Assembly: GCA_024400635.1 (NCBI GenBank) | Contig: JAKSMI010000006.1 | Location: forward strand, 1 to 64,000 | Length of the DNA: 64,000 nt | Source: Bacteroidales bacterium | GTDB taxonomy: Bacteria; Bacteroidota; Bacteroidia; Bacteroidales; WCHB1-69 | Direction of reading: 5' to 3' | Shown here: positions 37,801-47,926 of the stretch, in pieces | Numbering within the stretch: position 1 is the first letter of the stretch | Layout: each line of letters opens with the position of its first letter | Translations under genes and position numbers: made by a program | The notes under the pieces: model-generated | What the model was told of the DNA's origin: nothing | Seen by the model: the letters and a program-made list of their open reading frames with translations, nothing else | The model's database searches: none

Positions 37801-39550
37801 TGATGCTGTCGGTGAGGGCCACTTCATTGATATAGTGGTTCAACGTGTCGTTGAGTTTCGTGTTGGATACGTAGTTGTGCTCGACACTATCCTTCAGTGC
37901 TTTCACGTCTTTGTTGGCATCCGTAATCAATCCGCGTAGCGTAGAGGCCGTGTCTTTGATTTCTTTGCGGATGTTCTTAGAGCTGTCAATGATGGCCTGC
38001 ACGTTCATCTTCACGCTGTCGCTCAGGTTCTTGACGCGGCCTGCGAAGAAGATGCTGTCGGCCTTGATATTCGCCGCATTCGTCTGGATGCTGTCACGCA
38101 TCGTCTTGATGTCGGCACAGTCCATCACCTTGTCGCAAAGGTCTGCGTTGGAAACGTAGTTGGTCGTCATGCTGTCGCGCAAGGCGCTGATGCTGTCGCG
38201 TACATCCTTGATCGTGTCGGCCAACACCGTGTTCGTCACATATTTAATATGTAGGGTGTCGAAAAGGTTTTTGTTCAAGCTGTCAACCTTGTGGTTAATG
38301 TCGCCGCTGGCACCCGTAATCAATGCGCGAATGGCCGTGGCCGTGTCGGAAACGTTCTTCATAATGTCGGTGCTGTCGGCTTTAACAATATCCTTAATTT
38401 CGTTGTCGGCAGCGGTACGATTGGTGATTTCATCTGATATGGCAGTGGCATTTGCCACGATGGCGTTTTTGTTCGTCTGGATGCTGTCACGCATCGTCTT
38501 GATGTCGTCGCAGGCCATCACTGTGGTACACAGATTGGTATTGATGTCATTGATGGCATCACGAAGATTCTTTGCCGTGTCAACCAACGCGCTGCGTATA
38601 TGCTGGCTCGTACTGTCGATGTTGGCCTGAAGTGAGTTGTCTCGGGTTATCGATTTGGCTGCCGTCGTGTCGATGCGGGTATTGAGCGCCGTGTTGATCG
38701 TACGGATCGTGTCGCGCACGTGGTTGTTCACGTTGGCGATGCTGTCTAAAATATCATCATTCATGTTTCCCATGTCGGCGCGAATGTCGGAAATGGAATC
38801 GCGCACCACTTCCATGCTGTCGGCTATCCAGCCCGTCACGCAGCCCTTCACGCTGTCGCACACGTGCCTGTTGAAATTGTCAACGCGCATGGCAAGGTCT
38901 CCCACGTCTCCCGTGGCAGTATGAATCAGTCCCCGCAAAATGCCCGCCGTGTCGCGCAACTCCCTGTTGCTTATCAGCGTGTCGGTCGCCCACTGAATGT
39001 GGTTGTCGGCGATCGTGTCCACGATGTGGTTGATGACCGAGTTGCCGTCAGCCAACTGGTTCTTGATCGTGTCCGGTATGTTCGGCTTGTTCTTGATGAA
39101 CGTACACTTGGCCGGATTCGTCTCGTCCCAGTCACTCTGCGGGACGGCCCCCAGGTTCACCGAGTCGGCATAAAGAGCGCTGATGGCCAGCGGTACCGCC
39201 GACACGTCCGATACCGATTCAACCATGCCCATGTCGCCGGGCAACGTGATCTTCACGTTGATCTTCGCCTTGAACCAGTCAACGTTGTCCCAGCTCGGCC
39301 GGTTGCCGATCAACAGCGACATCAAGCCGTTCTGGTTCGTCGGAACCGCCGTGAACGTCTCCGTGTATTGTACGGCAAGGTCCGGCTTGAGGATGTTGAT
39401 TTCAACATTGACCTGGCTGTTGGTCAGCAGCCGGTTCTGGTTGTCGCGAACCACCGCCTGGTAGCTCAGCTTCGGGTTGTCCTGTGCCCTCGCGGTCATC
39501 GTCGCCGCCGCGAGGAAAATTGTCGTGAGAATGATTAACAGTCTTTTCAT
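34814..39550 (-). CDS. Repetitive fibre-like surface protein with recent internal duplications
   Basis: A 1,578-residue protein with a signal peptide (LLIILTTIFLAAATMTARAQ). The N-terminal domain (LSYQAVVRDNQNRLLTNSQVNVEI...SVSDVSAVPLAISALYADS) is common on Bacteroidota secreted tail-like proteins. About 1,200 residues of heptad-like sequence follow (IRDSI, ADSTALA, LKDSVEHNYVSNTKLNDTL, IKDTANVLRGLI), reminiscent of phage tail fibres and trimeric coiled coils. A short beta-rich C-terminus ends in GDRIQVVYWVK. A 154-residue module is repeated 2.5 times with no visible DNA difference, and a roughly 88-residue module occurs twice. The ATG at 39,550 is used, since an upstream ATG (39,580) would precede the signal peptide by 10 residues. 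It is the middle gene of the minus-strand surface operon. Confidence 0.8.
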   Translation of the reverse strand: MKRLLIILTTIFLAAATMTARAQDNPKLSYQAVVRDNQNRLLTNSQVNVEINILKPDLAVQYTETFTAVPTNQNGLMSLLIGNRPSWDNVDWFKAKINVKITLPGDMGMVESVSDVSAVPLAISALYADSVNLGAVPQSDWDETNPAKCTFIKNKPNIPDTIKNQLADGNSVINHIVDTIADNHIQWATDTLISNRELRDTAGILRGLIHTATGDVGDLAMRVDNFNRHVCDSVKGCVTGWIADSMEVVRDSISDIRADMGNMNDDILDSIANVNNHVRDTIRTINTALNTRIDTTAAKSITRDNSLQANIDSTSQHIRSALVDTAKNLRDAINDINTNLCTTVMACDDIKTMRDSIQTNKNAIVANATAISDEITNRTAADNEIKDIVKADSTDIMKNVSDTATAIRALITGASGDINHKVDSLNKNLFDTLHIKYVTNTVLADTIKDVRDSISALRDSMTTNYVSNADLCDKVMDCADIKTMRDSIQTNAANIKADSIFFAGRVKNLSDSVKMNVQAIIDSSKNIRKEIKDTASTLRGLITDANKDVKALKDSVEHNYVSNTKLNDTLNHYINEVALTDSIITKSGLADTASAIRTFVTTNYVSNSDFCDKVKTECIPDVISQVAANTSKIASDSTAIMQHVSDTATAIRALITGAHGDVGKLNQKVDSLNNNLFDTLHIKYVTNTVLADTIKDVRDSISALRDSIAKNYVTNDALCEKIAPCISNLRDSVKNNAIAIHEDSTLFAGRIKNLSDSVKLNIKAIADSSKNIREEIKDTANVLRGLITNADNGVKALKDSVEHNYVSNTKLNDTLTHYINEVALTDSIITKSGLADTASAIRSALVDTAGSLRDAIDAINTSMCTTIMSCSGITTMQGNILTNTSNIAANATKIAEDSVLFADRIKNLSDSVKLNIKAIADSSKNIREEIKDTANVLRGLITNADNGVKALKDSVEHNYVSNTKLNDTLTHYINEVALTDSIITKSGLADTASAIRSALVDTAGSLRDAIDAINTSMCTTIMSCSGITTMQGNILTNTSNIAANATKIAEDSVLFADRIKNLSDSVKLNIKAIADSSKNIREEIKDTANVLRGLITNADNGVKALKDSVEHNYVSNTKLNDTLTHYINEVALTDSIITKSGLADTASAIRTALVDTAGNLRDAINAINTNMCTTIMDCQGIKDMKTKMHADSSTLATKIRQDSTAITAIIRQDSTTLTTKMRADSSALAQRIYNDSTALKGMIDTTSTNVRTALVDTAKDIRASIKEITDGLCTTIMDCQGIKDMKTKMHADSSTLATKIRQDSTAITAIIRQDSTTLTTKMRADSSALAQRIYNDSTALKGMIDTTSTNVRTALVDTAAAIRASLGSTSADLSSLETRFKADSANLKDNYTPTSGLATVATSGSYNNLIDKPTIPTVNDAALTIQKNGADVATFTANASSAVTANVNVYDGKLYIKFNGDTLGQFSADYKDTLAVNINLKQLSTRLILNENTVDTLDYVEDGLDTTGLVLSIPTGYTQVDTANMLIQFYRNGVYVADTKDGSDIVKFIGGKLYYYPALNDNKECKVGDRIQVVYWVK
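35475..36043 (-). repeat. Two copies of a ~265-bp repeat (303-bp period) in the fibre gene
   Basis: The segment encoding MKTKMHADSSTLATKIRQDS through KGMIDTTSTNVRTALVDTA is present twice with matching DNA over about 265 bases. The copies begin at about 35,475 and 35,778. Confidence 0.85.
36163..37303 (-). repeat. 462-bp repeat, 2.5 near-identical copies, in the fibre gene
   Basis: Copies at about 36,163-36,624 and 36,625-37,086, with a partial third to about 37,303 that diverges where GCGGTCGGCG becomes GCGACCGGCG. The period is 154 codons, so the repeat keeps frame. The identity implies very recent expansion or ongoing recombination. Confidence 0.9.
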
Positions 39551-39612
39551 TGTATATTGTTTTTTTATTTTTATCTCCATTTATGTGTTTCCTTCGCCTG
39601 GTCTCAAACGCG

Positions 39613-40809
39613 CTATTCCAGGGGGGTCTTCCTCTGTGTCGCCGTCCACTCCGTCTCCGAATACAGGTTGTCCTTCAGGCAGCGTACGCTGAAGCCGTAG
39701 TTCTTGGTGACGTCCCTGTCTATCAAAAGGTTGCAGCCCATCTCTATGCTGCAGTGCTTCGCCAGCATCTCGCTCACGGACTCCGACGACCAGAAGTGCG
39801 TCGACCCCAGCAGGCCCTCGAAACGGCCCGTCGCCGGGTTGTAGAAGCCCGCCGGCAACGCGTTGAACCCGCTGGAGTTGTCCCCCGTCGGAACGATCCA
39901 CAGGCTGTCCGACGACAACGCCACCGCCCCGAAGTCCATCAGGTCGCGCATGTTCACATCGTTGGGAACGTGCCACCCGTCTGGACAAATGCCTTGTACG
40001 AAGCCCTCGTCCGTCGCAACTGGCTCATCGGTACTGCTTTCCGGAAGGCCTACGCCAGAGTACCACGTGTACAGGCGCCCGTAGACCGCCAGGTTACGCT
40101 CCGTGTCCGGAAACTCGTACGAACGGTATATCATGCTCGCCGCCTCGGTGCCCGTCCCCTGGCGTGCCGCCGCCTCGGCCGTGTAGTGCGTCGTCCTGAG
40201 GTTGCTGTTCAGCCAGCAGTCGTTCCCAAGGAATATGTTGCCGTAGCTGTTCGCGTCCGCGTCGGCAACGTTCGGGAAGCCGCACACGTACACCATGTAG
40301 TGAAGCAGCGAGTCGCAGTCGTTCTCGCTGCGGAGCAGGCTGTCGTTGCGGCCCGGGACGAAGTGCATCGCCAGCATCTCCTCGTATGACAGGCGCAGCG
40401 TGTCGTAAAGCTCGTATATCGGCCAAACCGTCAGCGTCAGCTCCGTCAGGCTGTCGTAGTTCAAAAAGCTGCCGCAGTAGTGCGACGAGTCGTACTGACC
40501 GGCGGGTATCAGGTTCCCGTCGGCATCCACAGAGTGGAACTCGAAGCCGTATACCGGCCTCACGTCGTTCTGGCAGAACGATGTGTCGTAGACCTCGCGC
40601 AGCAACTGTGCCTGCTGCAGGCCCTCGGCTACCTCGGTGCCCCCGGGGTTCTTCGTCTGGTGGTGGAACACCTCGCCAAACGACTGCGACACGTTGCCCG
40701 CCTGGCCGTAGGCCGTCACGAACCCGTTCGCGAATTCCACTGTCTGCCCCTTCGCCGAGAAGAAGAGGGCAGCGCCGAGCGTTAGAATCGTCAATAGTTT
40801 CCTGTGCAT
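39613..40809 (-). CDS. FISUMP-domain secreted protein
   Basis: A 398-residue protein with a signal peptide (LLTILTLGAALFFSAKGQ). An N-terminal beta-rich part follows (VEFANGFVTAYGQAGNVSQSFGEV). The Fibrobacter-succinogenes major paralogous domain comes next: YGNIFLGNDCWLNSNLRTTHY, YGRLYTWYSG, GFVQGICPDGWHVPNDVNMRDLM, GFNALPAGFYN, HFWSSESVS and the ending YGFSVRCLKD. The domain is abundant in Fibrobacter and Bacteroidota surface and lipoproteins; its role is unknown. It has high G+C and a strong C/G strand bias compared with the flanks. It is the first gene of the minus-strand set 40,809 to 21,345, with 62 bases to the fibre gene. Confidence 0.82.
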   Translation of the reverse strand: MHRKLLTILTLGAALFFSAKGQTVEFANGFVTAYGQAGNVSQSFGEVFHHQTKNPGGTEVAEGLQQAQLLREVYDTSFCQNDVRPVYGFEFHSVDADGNLIPAGQYDSSHYCGSFLNYDSLTELTLTVWPIYELYDTLRLSYEEMLAMHFVPGRNDSLLRSENDCDSLLHYMVYVCGFPNVADADANSYGNIFLGNDCWLNSNLRTTHYTAEAAARQGTGTEAASMIYRSYEFPDTERNLAVYGRLYTWYSGVGLPESSTDEPVATDEGFVQGICPDGWHVPNDVNMRDLMDFGAVALSSDSLWIVPTGDNSSGFNALPAGFYNPATGRFEGLLGSTHFWSSESVSEMLAKHCSIEMGCNLLIDRDVTKNYGFSVRCLKDNLYSETEWTATQRKTPLE

Positions 40810-41079
40810 TATTTGTCGTTTTTGTTTGTTTTTTCCCTTTTTTGTCGTTCCGTCGGCGATAACGCCGTGTTGTTTTATTGTTGTATTATATTTTACACTA
40901 TTACTTTATAGTTTTTATCATAGTCTTTATCCGACTGCCCCGCCCTGCGGACACCGGCGACACAAACGGCCACGTTTCCCCGGTGTTGAAGTTCTGGCAA
41001 ACTTGTGAGAAGGGAAAACGCGACCATTTTTTCCGCCCACCCTTTTGTCCGGATGCTCGTCCGGCATGAATGGGCGCTG

Positions 41080-41105
41080 CAAAAATATAAAATTAAATAA
41101 TTCAA
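41080..41105 (-). promoter_or_regulatory. Promoter of the FISUMP-fibre-giant operon
   Basis: On the minus strand, TTG at 41,105-41,103 and TATTTTTG at 41,087-41,080 match the Bacteroidota -33/-7 elements, with a shortish 15-base spacer. It would give a leader of about 260 bases before 40,809. The plus-strand gap 41,106-41,525 shows no gene I can support. Confidence 0.5.
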
Positions 41106-41525
41106 GGGGTAAAAATTACCAAAAAAAGAAAAAACGATTTGTTAATTTAATCGACGGGGACCTGGTTCGCCATTTCTTGCCTTAACCGGCATATTCAGCT
41201 GTGGTTCAAACAATTGCGGACACAAGCCCTGCCTCAGGACGGGCCCGGCAATGCCGAAATTGCGGAAATCAGGGCCGTTTTCGCCTTTTCGCCCTTGGAA
41301 GAATTTGGCTGGAATTTTGCTCCCGGCGAAATGTCCCGTTCCACGTTTCAAAATCAATTTGTCATGTAAATCTTTCGGAAATTGTTAAATATTGTTAATG
41401 ACGAAAATGCTTCGTGCCGACCTGGCGCCGTGTTCGGGCTGGGGGAATTTTTATACACGTTTGAAAGTTGAATATATAATAAATGTAAGTAACATTTTTA
41501 ATAGAAAACTATGACAAAAAATCTG

Positions 41526-41533
41526 TAATTTTG
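41526..41533 (+). promoter_or_regulatory. -7 box (TAATTTTG) of argS
   Basis: TAnnTTTG match 17 bases before the argS ATG, implying a very short leader. Confidence 0.6.
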
Positions 41534-41549
41534 CCAAAATTTTCCAACG

Positions 41550-43364
41550 ATGATAGAACAGATTTTAGCAGAGTCCTTAAAGAATGTTTTGAATCAATTA
41601 TATAATATTGATATTCAAGCAGATAAATCATTAATACAAAAAACAAAAAAAGAATTCGAAGGCGATTTTACCATCGTGGTCTTCCCATACGTGAAAGCAG
41701 CACGTAAAGCACCAGATGCCGTCGCTAATGAAATCGGCAACGCTTTGGTTGAAAATTTATCTCATTTTTCCACTACCGACGGCATCGAAGGTTCTCTTGT
41801 CGCATTCAATGTGGTCAAAGGCTTTCTCAACCTATCAATTTCCGATAGTTTTTGGTTAAACTTCATCAATATAAACGCTGACAATCAGTATTTTGGGAAA
41901 GAAGCAAACATTGACAACTGCCCTACCCTTATTGAATTTTCGTCGCCCAACACCAACAAACCATTACATCTTGGACATATCCGCAACAATCTGTTAGGCA
42001 ATTCGGTGGCACTCATTTTGGAAGCCTGCGGCAGAAATCCCAAACGCGTCAATTTGGTCAACGACCGCGGCATTCACATTTGCAAATCCATGTTGGCATG
42101 GCTGGAATACGGGAATGGTGAGACGCCAGAATCATCTGAAATGAAAGGCGACCACCTGGTTGGCAAGTATTATGTAGAATTCGACAAGCATTACAAAGCC
42201 GAAATCGAAGAGTTGAAAGCCCAAGGGATGAGTGATGACGAGGCTGCAAAGCAAGCTCCTTTGATGCTAAAAGCCCAGGAAATGCTTCGCAAATGGGAAG
42301 CTGGCGATGAGGAGGTCCGCAATTTGTGGCAAAAAATGAATGGGTGGGTTTATGCCGGTTTCGATGAAACTTACCGCCGCATGGGAATCAGTTTCCACAA
42401 AACATATTATGAATCTAATACTTATCTTTTAGGAAAATCATTAGTTGAAGAAGGCCTGAAAAGCGGAGCATTCTTTCGCAAAGAAGACAATTCCGTATGG
42501 GTTGACCTCAGCGCTGACGGGCTCGATGAAAAGTTGCTTTTGCGCGGTGATGGCACCTCCGTTTATATGACACAAGATTTAGGGACGGCACAACTTCGCT
42601 ACGAAGAATTCCATCCTCAAAAGATGATTTACGTTGTCGGCAACGAGCAAAATTACCATTTCGACGTTCTTAAACTCGTATTAGGCGACAAGTTGGGCAA
42701 GGAATTCGGCAAGAATATCTACCATTTATCTTACGGGATGGTAGAACTGCCCAACGGCAAGATGAAATCACGCGAAGGCACGGTGGTTGATGCCGACGAC
42801 TTGATGAATGAAATGTACTCTCAAGCCAAAGACAGTACTGAAGCATTGGGCAAACACGATTTCTCCCCGGAAGAAGCTGAAAAACTGTACGAAATGATTG
42901 GTATCGGCGCATTGAAATATTTCATTTTGAAAGTGGATCCAAAGAAAAACATGCTTTTCAACCCTGAAGAATCCATCGACTTCAACGGCAACACCGCGCC
43001 TTTCATACAATATACGCACGCACGCATCAAATCATTGTTACGCAAGGCAGCAGATGCAGACATCAACACAAATGTCTGCAATCCCAATATCAAATTACAA
43101 AATACTGAAAAAGAAATACTTAAAAACCTTTACAGTTTTCCTCAAATAGTAGCCAATGCTGGCGCAAACTATAGTCCGGCCCTCATTGCGAACTACGCTT
43201 TTGATTTAGCCAAAGACTTCAACGGTTTCTACCAGTCCTGCCCTATTTTCAAGGAAGAAAATGCCGATTTAAGGACCTTGCGCTTAGTTATTTCCAAGAT
43301 GGTGGCATCTGTCATCAAACAGGCAATGGCTTTGCTCGGCATTGATGTTCCAGAGAAAATGTAA
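41550..43364 (+). CDS. argS: Arginyl-tRNA synthetase
   Basis: A 604-residue class I synthetase that charges tRNA-Arg. The N-terminal Add-1 domain is followed by EFSSPNTNKPLHLGHIRNNLLG, holding the HIGH-equivalent HLGH. GMVELPNGKMKSREGTVVDADDLM holds a KMSKS-equivalent KMKSR. A C-terminal DALR anticodon-binding domain (FIQYTHARIKSLLRKA...) completes it. The length is normal. It converges with clpB, and only five bases separate the stop codons. Confidence 0.96.
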   Translation: MIEQILAESLKNVLNQLYNIDIQADKSLIQKTKKEFEGDFTIVVFPYVKAARKAPDAVANEIGNALVENLSHFSTTDGIEGSLVAFNVVKGFLNLSISDSFWLNFININADNQYFGKEANIDNCPTLIEFSSPNTNKPLHLGHIRNNLLGNSVALILEACGRNPKRVNLVNDRGIHICKSMLAWLEYGNGETPESSEMKGDHLVGKYYVEFDKHYKAEIEELKAQGMSDDEAAKQAPLMLKAQEMLRKWEAGDEEVRNLWQKMNGWVYAGFDETYRRMGISFHKTYYESNTYLLGKSLVEEGLKSGAFFRKEDNSVWVDLSADGLDEKLLLRGDGTSVYMTQDLGTAQLRYEEFHPQKMIYVVGNEQNYHFDVLKLVLGDKLGKEFGKNIYHLSYGMVELPNGKMKSREGTVVDADDLMNEMYSQAKDSTEALGKHDFSPEEAEKLYEMIGIGALKYFILKVDPKKNMLFNPEESIDFNGNTAPFIQYTHARIKSLLRKAADADINTNVCNPNIKLQNTEKEILKNLYSFPQIVANAGANYSPALIANYAFDLAKDFNGFYQSCPIFKEENADLRTLRLVISKMVASVIKQAMALLGIDVPEKM

Positions 43365-43369
43365 CAAGG

Positions 43370-45979
43370 TTAAACCTCCGTTTCCTTATTGAAGAAAGCA
43401 AATTTACCTTCTTCCAGGGAATCGACAAAAATAGGTTTGCTGGTATCCAACGTACCTCCAAGGATGATTTTCGACAATTCGTTGAGAATCTGTTTCTGGA
43501 TGACACGCTTGAGCGGACGAGCGCCATACAAGGGGTCATAACCCAGTTCCGCCAGTTGCTCCAACGCATATTTCGTAAATTCCACTTTGATATTCTGTTG
43601 CGAAAGCAGATTATTCAACTGATTGATTTGCAGCTGGATAATATTCTTAATTTCGCGTTTTGACAGAGGCTGGAACATCACGATTTCATCAATACGGTTA
43701 ACAAATTCCGGTTTGAGCGAACGTTTCAACAAATCAATGATTTCAGCTTTGGTACGGTCGAAGACTTCCTCATCCGAATAATTGCTGCGGTCGGCATAAT
43801 TATCTTGGATGATGTTTGAACCCATATTGGAAGTCATGATGATAATGGTATTCTTGAAGTCGGCGGTACGACCTTTATTGTCGGTCAGACGTCCATCGTC
43901 GAGCACCTGAAGCAGGATGTTGAAAATATCGGGATGGGCTTTTTCGATTTCATCAAAAAGGACCACGGAATAGGGTTTTCTACGCACTTGTTCGGTAAGT
44001 TGACCACCTTCGTCGTAACCGACATAACCTGGAGGCGAGCCGATGAGTCGGGAGACGGAGTGACTTTCCTGGAATTCGCTCATATCAAATCTGACAATGG
44101 CATCTTCGGTGTTGAAAAGGTACTCGGCGAGTGCTTTGGCCAATTCGGTTTTTCCCACGCCAGTGGTGCCCATGAAAATAAATGAGCCGATGGGACGTTT
44201 CATGTCCTGCAAGCCGGCTCTGCTGCGTCGGATGGCATTGGCAATGGCACTGATGGCTTCGTCTTGTCCAACGACACGTTTATGCAATTCCTCTTCCAAA
44301 GTCAGCAATTTTGCCTTTTCGCTCTGCATCATCTTGCTGACAGGAATGCCAGTCCAGCGGGCCACCACTTCAGCAATGTCGTCGGCACCGACTTCTTCAT
44401 CAATCATAGCTTTGTCGGCTTGCAAATTTGTAAGTTCTTCCTGCAAGCGGACAATTTCATCTTCTTCCCCTTTGATGAGTCCATAGCGCAATTCTGCCAC
44501 ACGGCCATAATTTCCCTGACGTTCCTGGTTGGAAGCTTCAAGTTTATATTCTTCTATTTTTGCTTTTTTATTTTGAATGGCATCAACGATTTCCTTTTCA
44601 TTATGCCACTTCGTGGCGATGGCGTTGCGTTGTTCTTGCAATTCAGAAATGGTTTTGCTGAGTTGTTCTACTTTTTCAGTAGCGTTTTCGCGTTTGATAG
44701 CTTCCCTTTCAATTTCCAGTTGTCTGATTTTACGTTCGATTTCGTCAAGTTCTTCAGGAACGGAATTGATTTCGAGACGCAGTTTCGACGCGGCTTCATC
44801 AATCAGGTCGATGGCTTTGTCGGGCAGGAAACGGTCGGAAATATATCTCTGTGACAATTCAACGGCGGCGATGATGGCTTCATCAAGGATACGCACCTGA
44901 TGATGGGTTTCATAGCGCTCTTTCAGTCCACGGAGAATGGAAATTGCCGAGTACTTGTCGGGTTCGTCGATGAGAACGGGTTGGAAACGGCGTGCGAGTG
45001 CCTTGTCTTTTTCGAAATACTTTTGGTATTCGTTAAGGGTTGTTGCACCGATAGCGCGCAGTTCGCCGCGGGCGAGGGCGGGCTTGAGTATGTTGGCAGC
45101 ATCCATGGCGCCTTCGCCCGAGCCGCCAGCACCCACCAAGGTATGAATCTCATCAATGAACAAAATTATCTCGCCATCGGCATCAATCACTTCTTTGATA
45201 ACACTTTTGAGGCGTTCCTCAAACTCGCCTTTGTACTTGGCACCAGCCACCAACGCACCCATGTCCAAGGAGTACAACTGCTTTGTTTTCAGGTTTTCTG
45301 GAATATCCCCACTAACCAAACGATGAGCCAGGCCTTCGGCGATGGCTGTCTTGCCGACACCAGGCTCCCCAATCAAAATAGGATTGTTTTTGGTACGTCT
45401 GGATAGGATCTGCAGCACACGCCGAATTTCCTCATCACGACCGATGACCGGGTCAAGCTTGCCTTTGCGGGCAGCATCATTCAGGTTGGTGGCAAATTTG
45501 TTCAAGGCATTGTACGTGTCTTCGCTGGTCGAACTGGTGGCTTTGCTTCCTTTCCGCAACTCTTGAATGGAAGTTTGAATGCCCTTTTCTGTCAATCCAT
45601 TATCCTTCAATATTTTAGATGCATCATCGTTGGCTTTGAAAATACCGAAGAACAAGTGCTCTAACGAAATGAATTCATCGCCCATCTGCTGACTCAGCAG
45701 CATCGCCTGCTGAATGGCTGTGTTTACCCCACTGGACAAATAGGGATCTCCCCCCGTCACCTTGGGGATGCTTTTCATCCGACGTTCTACTTCTTGGGCT
45801 ATCGCATTAGGATTGGCACCCTGCTTCTTGATAATATAAGGAATAACGTTTTCATCAATTTCGAAGATGGCTTTCAACAAGTGCAAATTATCGATTTTCT
45901 GCTGTTGGTTACCCAATGCAATCATCTGCGCCTGTGTAATTGCCTCTTGCGTTTTAATAGTCAAGTTGTTCATATTCAT
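43370..45979 (-). CDS. clpB: ATP-dependent disaggregase ClpB
   Basis: An 869-residue Hsp100 chaperone that extracts polypeptides from aggregates with DnaK. It has an N-domain repeat ([20 protein letters not shown]) and a first AAA module with [15 protein letters not shown] and [16 protein letters not shown] long coiled-coil middle domain (about 390-520) marks ClpB rather than ClpA or ClpC. The second AAA module has [17 protein letters not shown] and [14 protein letters not shown]. The start at 45,979 (MNMNNLTIK) was chosen because the in-frame upstream extension is not conserved-looking. A perfect palindrome lies 58 bases upstream. Confidence 0.96.
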   Translation of the reverse strand: MNMNNLTIKTQEAITQAQMIALGNQQQKIDNLHLLKAIFEIDENVIPYIIKKQGANPNAIAQEVERRMKSIPKVTGGDPYLSSGVNTAIQQAMLLSQQMGDEFISLEHLFFGIFKANDDASKILKDNGLTEKGIQTSIQELRKGSKATSSTSEDTYNALNKFATNLNDAARKGKLDPVIGRDEEIRRVLQILSRRTKNNPILIGEPGVGKTAIAEGLAHRLVSGDIPENLKTKQLYSLDMGALVAGAKYKGEFEERLKSVIKEVIDADGEIILFIDEIHTLVGAGGSGEGAMDAANILKPALARGELRAIGATTLNEYQKYFEKDKALARRFQPVLIDEPDKYSAISILRGLKERYETHHQVRILDEAIIAAVELSQRYISDRFLPDKAIDLIDEAASKLRLEINSVPEELDEIERKIRQLEIEREAIKRENATEKVEQLSKTISELQEQRNAIATKWHNEKEIVDAIQNKKAKIEEYKLEASNQERQGNYGRVAELRYGLIKGEEDEIVRLQEELTNLQADKAMIDEEVGADDIAEVVARWTGIPVSKMMQSEKAKLLTLEEELHKRVVGQDEAISAIANAIRRSRAGLQDMKRPIGSFIFMGTTGVGKTELAKALAEYLFNTEDAIVRFDMSEFQESHSVSRLIGSPPGYVGYDEGGQLTEQVRRKPYSVVLFDEIEKAHPDIFNILLQVLDDGRLTDNKGRTADFKNTIIIMTSNMGSNIIQDNYADRSNYSDEEVFDRTKAEIIDLLKRSLKPEFVNRIDEIVMFQPLSKREIKNIIQLQINQLNNLLSQQNIKVEFTKYALEQLAELGYDPLYGARPLKRVIQKQILNELSKIILGGTLDTSKPIFVDSLEEGKFAFFNKETEV

Positions 45980-46036
45980 GGTTTCATATATTTTTAAACA
46001 GCCACCAATATGCAACAACTTTGCCAAATAGAACAA

Positions 46037-46053
46037 ACTGACAAATTGTCAGT
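46037..46053. promoter_or_regulatory. 17-nt perfect palindrome upstream of clpB
   Basis: ACTGACAA-A-TTGTCAGT lies in the 105-base gap between the lepA 3' end and clpB. A perfect inverted repeat ahead of a heat-shock gene is a natural operator candidate; it is not CIRCE. Confidence 0.55.
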
Positions 46054-46084
46054 ACAAACAACATTAAAAGATAGAGAAAACGGA

Positions 46085-47872
46085 TTAATCGAGTTTCAAC
46101 ACTGCCAAGAAAGCAGACTGTGGCACTTGCACGTTACCGATTTGACGCATACGCTTTTTCCCCTGCTTCTGTTTTTCAAGCAGTTTACGCTTACGCGTGA
46201 TATCACCACCGTAACACTTGGCGGTCACATCCTTTCGGACTGCCTTAACGGTTTCTCGAGCAATAATCTTTGTACCGATAGCCGCTTGAATGGCGATATC
46301 AAACTGCTGGCGCGGAATCAATTCCTTAAGTTTCTCGCAAATGCGTCGTCCGAATGCGTAGGCATTATCCACATGTATCAGGGATGACAAGGCATCGACA
46401 GAATCGCCATTAAGCAGAATGTCCAATTTCGCCAATTGGGCTGGTTTGTAATCGGATAAATGATAATCAAAAGAAGCATAACCTTTGGATATACTCTTCA
46501 GTTTATCATAAAAATCGAAGATGATTTCGCCCAAGGGCAGATAAAACGACAACTCTATACGGTCGGTTGAAATATAGGTTTGGTTGATTAGGGTACCGCG
46601 CTTATCAAGACAAAGTTTCATGATAGGACCGATGAACTCCGCCTTGCTGATGATTTGTGCCAAAATGAAAGGTTCCTCAACATGATCGATAGAATTGGGA
46701 GCTGGCATGCCTGACGGGTTATGCACCTCAATAATTTCACGCTTTGTCGTGTGAACATTGTAGGAAACATTCGGGACAGTGGCAATGACATCCATATCAA
46801 ATTCACGGTCAAGGCGTTCCTGAACGATTTCCATGTGAAGCAGGCCAAGGAATCCGCAGCGGAAACCGAAACCCAAGGCGGCAGACGATTCAGGAGTAAA
46901 AGTCAGGGAAGCGTCATTCAACTGGAGTTTTTCCAAAGAAGAGCGTAATTCTTCGTAATCGTCAGCATTGGTTGGATAAATACCCGCAAAAAGCATGGGT
47001 TTAACTTCCTGGAAACCGGCGACAGCTTCCGTACAGGGTCTTTCCACATGTGTAATCGTATCACCGACACGTACTTCTTTAGAAGTTTTTATACCGGAAA
47101 TGATATAGCCGACATCACCAGCCGAAAGGACTGGTTTGGGTTCCTGATTGAGTTTTAAAACGCCGATTTCATCTGCATGATATTCTTTTCCAGTAGCCAT
47201 GAACTTAACGAAATCGTTGGTTTTAATGGTACCGTTTTTGATTCTGAAATAAGCGATGATACCACGATAAGAGTTAAAAACGGAGTCGAAAATAAGAGCT
47301 TGAAGTGGTGCGTCCGGGTCGCCAACGGGAGCTGGAATTTTCTCGATGATGGCTGCCAAGATTTCCTCAACGCCAATACCCGTTTTGCCGCTGGCTTCGA
47401 TGATGTCTTCGCGATCACAACCGATAAGATCCACGATTTGGTCTTTCACTTCTTCCGGCATCGCCGCCGGCATATCCATTTTATTGAGTACTGGAATGAT
47501 TTCCAAATCGTTTTCGATGGCGAGATACAAGTTTGAAATAGTCTGTGCCTGAACACCTTGCGTAGCGTCAACAAGAAGCAACGCCCCTTCGCAAGCAGCG
47601 ATGGAGCGGGAAACCTCGTACGAAAAATCGACATGACCCGGGGTATCAATCAAGTTCAGCACATAGTCTTCGCCTTGATACTTGTAATTCATCTGGATGG
47701 CGTGGCTCTTGATGGTGATGCCTCTTTCGCGTTCCAAATCCATATCATCCAACACCTGATCCTGAAAATCACGGTCGTTTACCGTCCCTGTAAATTGCAG
47801 CAATCGGTCAGCTAACGTGCTCTTACCGTGGTCGATATGAGCAATAATACAAAAATTCCTAATGTGTTTCAT
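46085..47872 (-). CDS. lepA: Elongation factor 4 (back-translocating GTPase)
   Basis: A 595-residue GTPase acting on stalled or mistranslocated ribosomes. G1 is [18 protein letters not shown]3 is [15 protein letters not shown] and G4 is VLNKMDMP. The EF-G-like domains and the LepA-specific C-terminus ([44 protein letters not shown]) are complete. The second Met of MMKHIRN is preferred. It is divergent from the DNA glycosylase gene with 54 bases between starts. Confidence 0.96.
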   Translation of the reverse strand: MKHIRNFCIIAHIDHGKSTLADRLLQFTGTVNDRDFQDQVLDDMDLERERGITIKSHAIQMNYKYQGEDYVLNLIDTPGHVDFSYEVSRSIAACEGALLLVDATQGVQAQTISNLYLAIENDLEIIPVLNKMDMPAAMPEEVKDQIVDLIGCDREDIIEASGKTGIGVEEILAAIIEKIPAPVGDPDAPLQALIFDSVFNSYRGIIAYFRIKNGTIKTNDFVKFMATGKEYHADEIGVLKLNQEPKPVLSAGDVGYIISGIKTSKEVRVGDTITHVERPCTEAVAGFQEVKPMLFAGIYPTNADDYEELRSSLEKLQLNDASLTFTPESSAALGFGFRCGFLGLLHMEIVQERLDREFDMDVIATVPNVSYNVHTTKREIIEVHNPSGMPAPNSIDHVEEPFILAQIISKAEFIGPIMKLCLDKRGTLINQTYISTDRIELSFYLPLGEIIFDFYDKLKSISKGYASFDYHLSDYKPAQLAKLDILLNGDSVDALSSLIHVDNAYAFGRRICEKLKELIPRQQFDIAIQAAIGTKIIARETVKAVRKDVTAKCYGGDITRKRKLLEKQKQGKKRMRQIGNVQVPQSAFLAVLKLD

Positions 47873-47880
47873 CATAGCGG

Positions 47881-47888
47881 CAAAAATA
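47881..47888 (-). promoter_or_regulatory. -7 box (TATTTTTG) of lepA
   Basis: TAnnTTTG match on the minus strand, nine bases before the lepA start at 47,872. Confidence 0.55.
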
Positions 47889-47901
47889 CGATTTTTTTCT
47901 T

Positions 47902-47909
47902 TATTTTTG
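47902..47909 (+). promoter_or_regulatory. -7 box (TATTTTTG) of the DNA glycosylase gene
   Basis: TAnnTTTG match 18 bases before the ATG at 47,927. With the lepA box it makes a compact divergent promoter. Confidence 0.6.
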
Positions 47910-47926
47910 TTTTTTCAAACTTAAGA

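Noticed and set aside
39550..40389. Plus-strand 279-codon frame
   Set aside because: It is an Arg/Val-rich antisense shadow of the GC-rich FISUMP gene.
41142..41398. Short ORFs in the gap before argS
   Set aside because: No conserved-looking sequence, no promoter context of their own, and stop-free only because of local GC richness.
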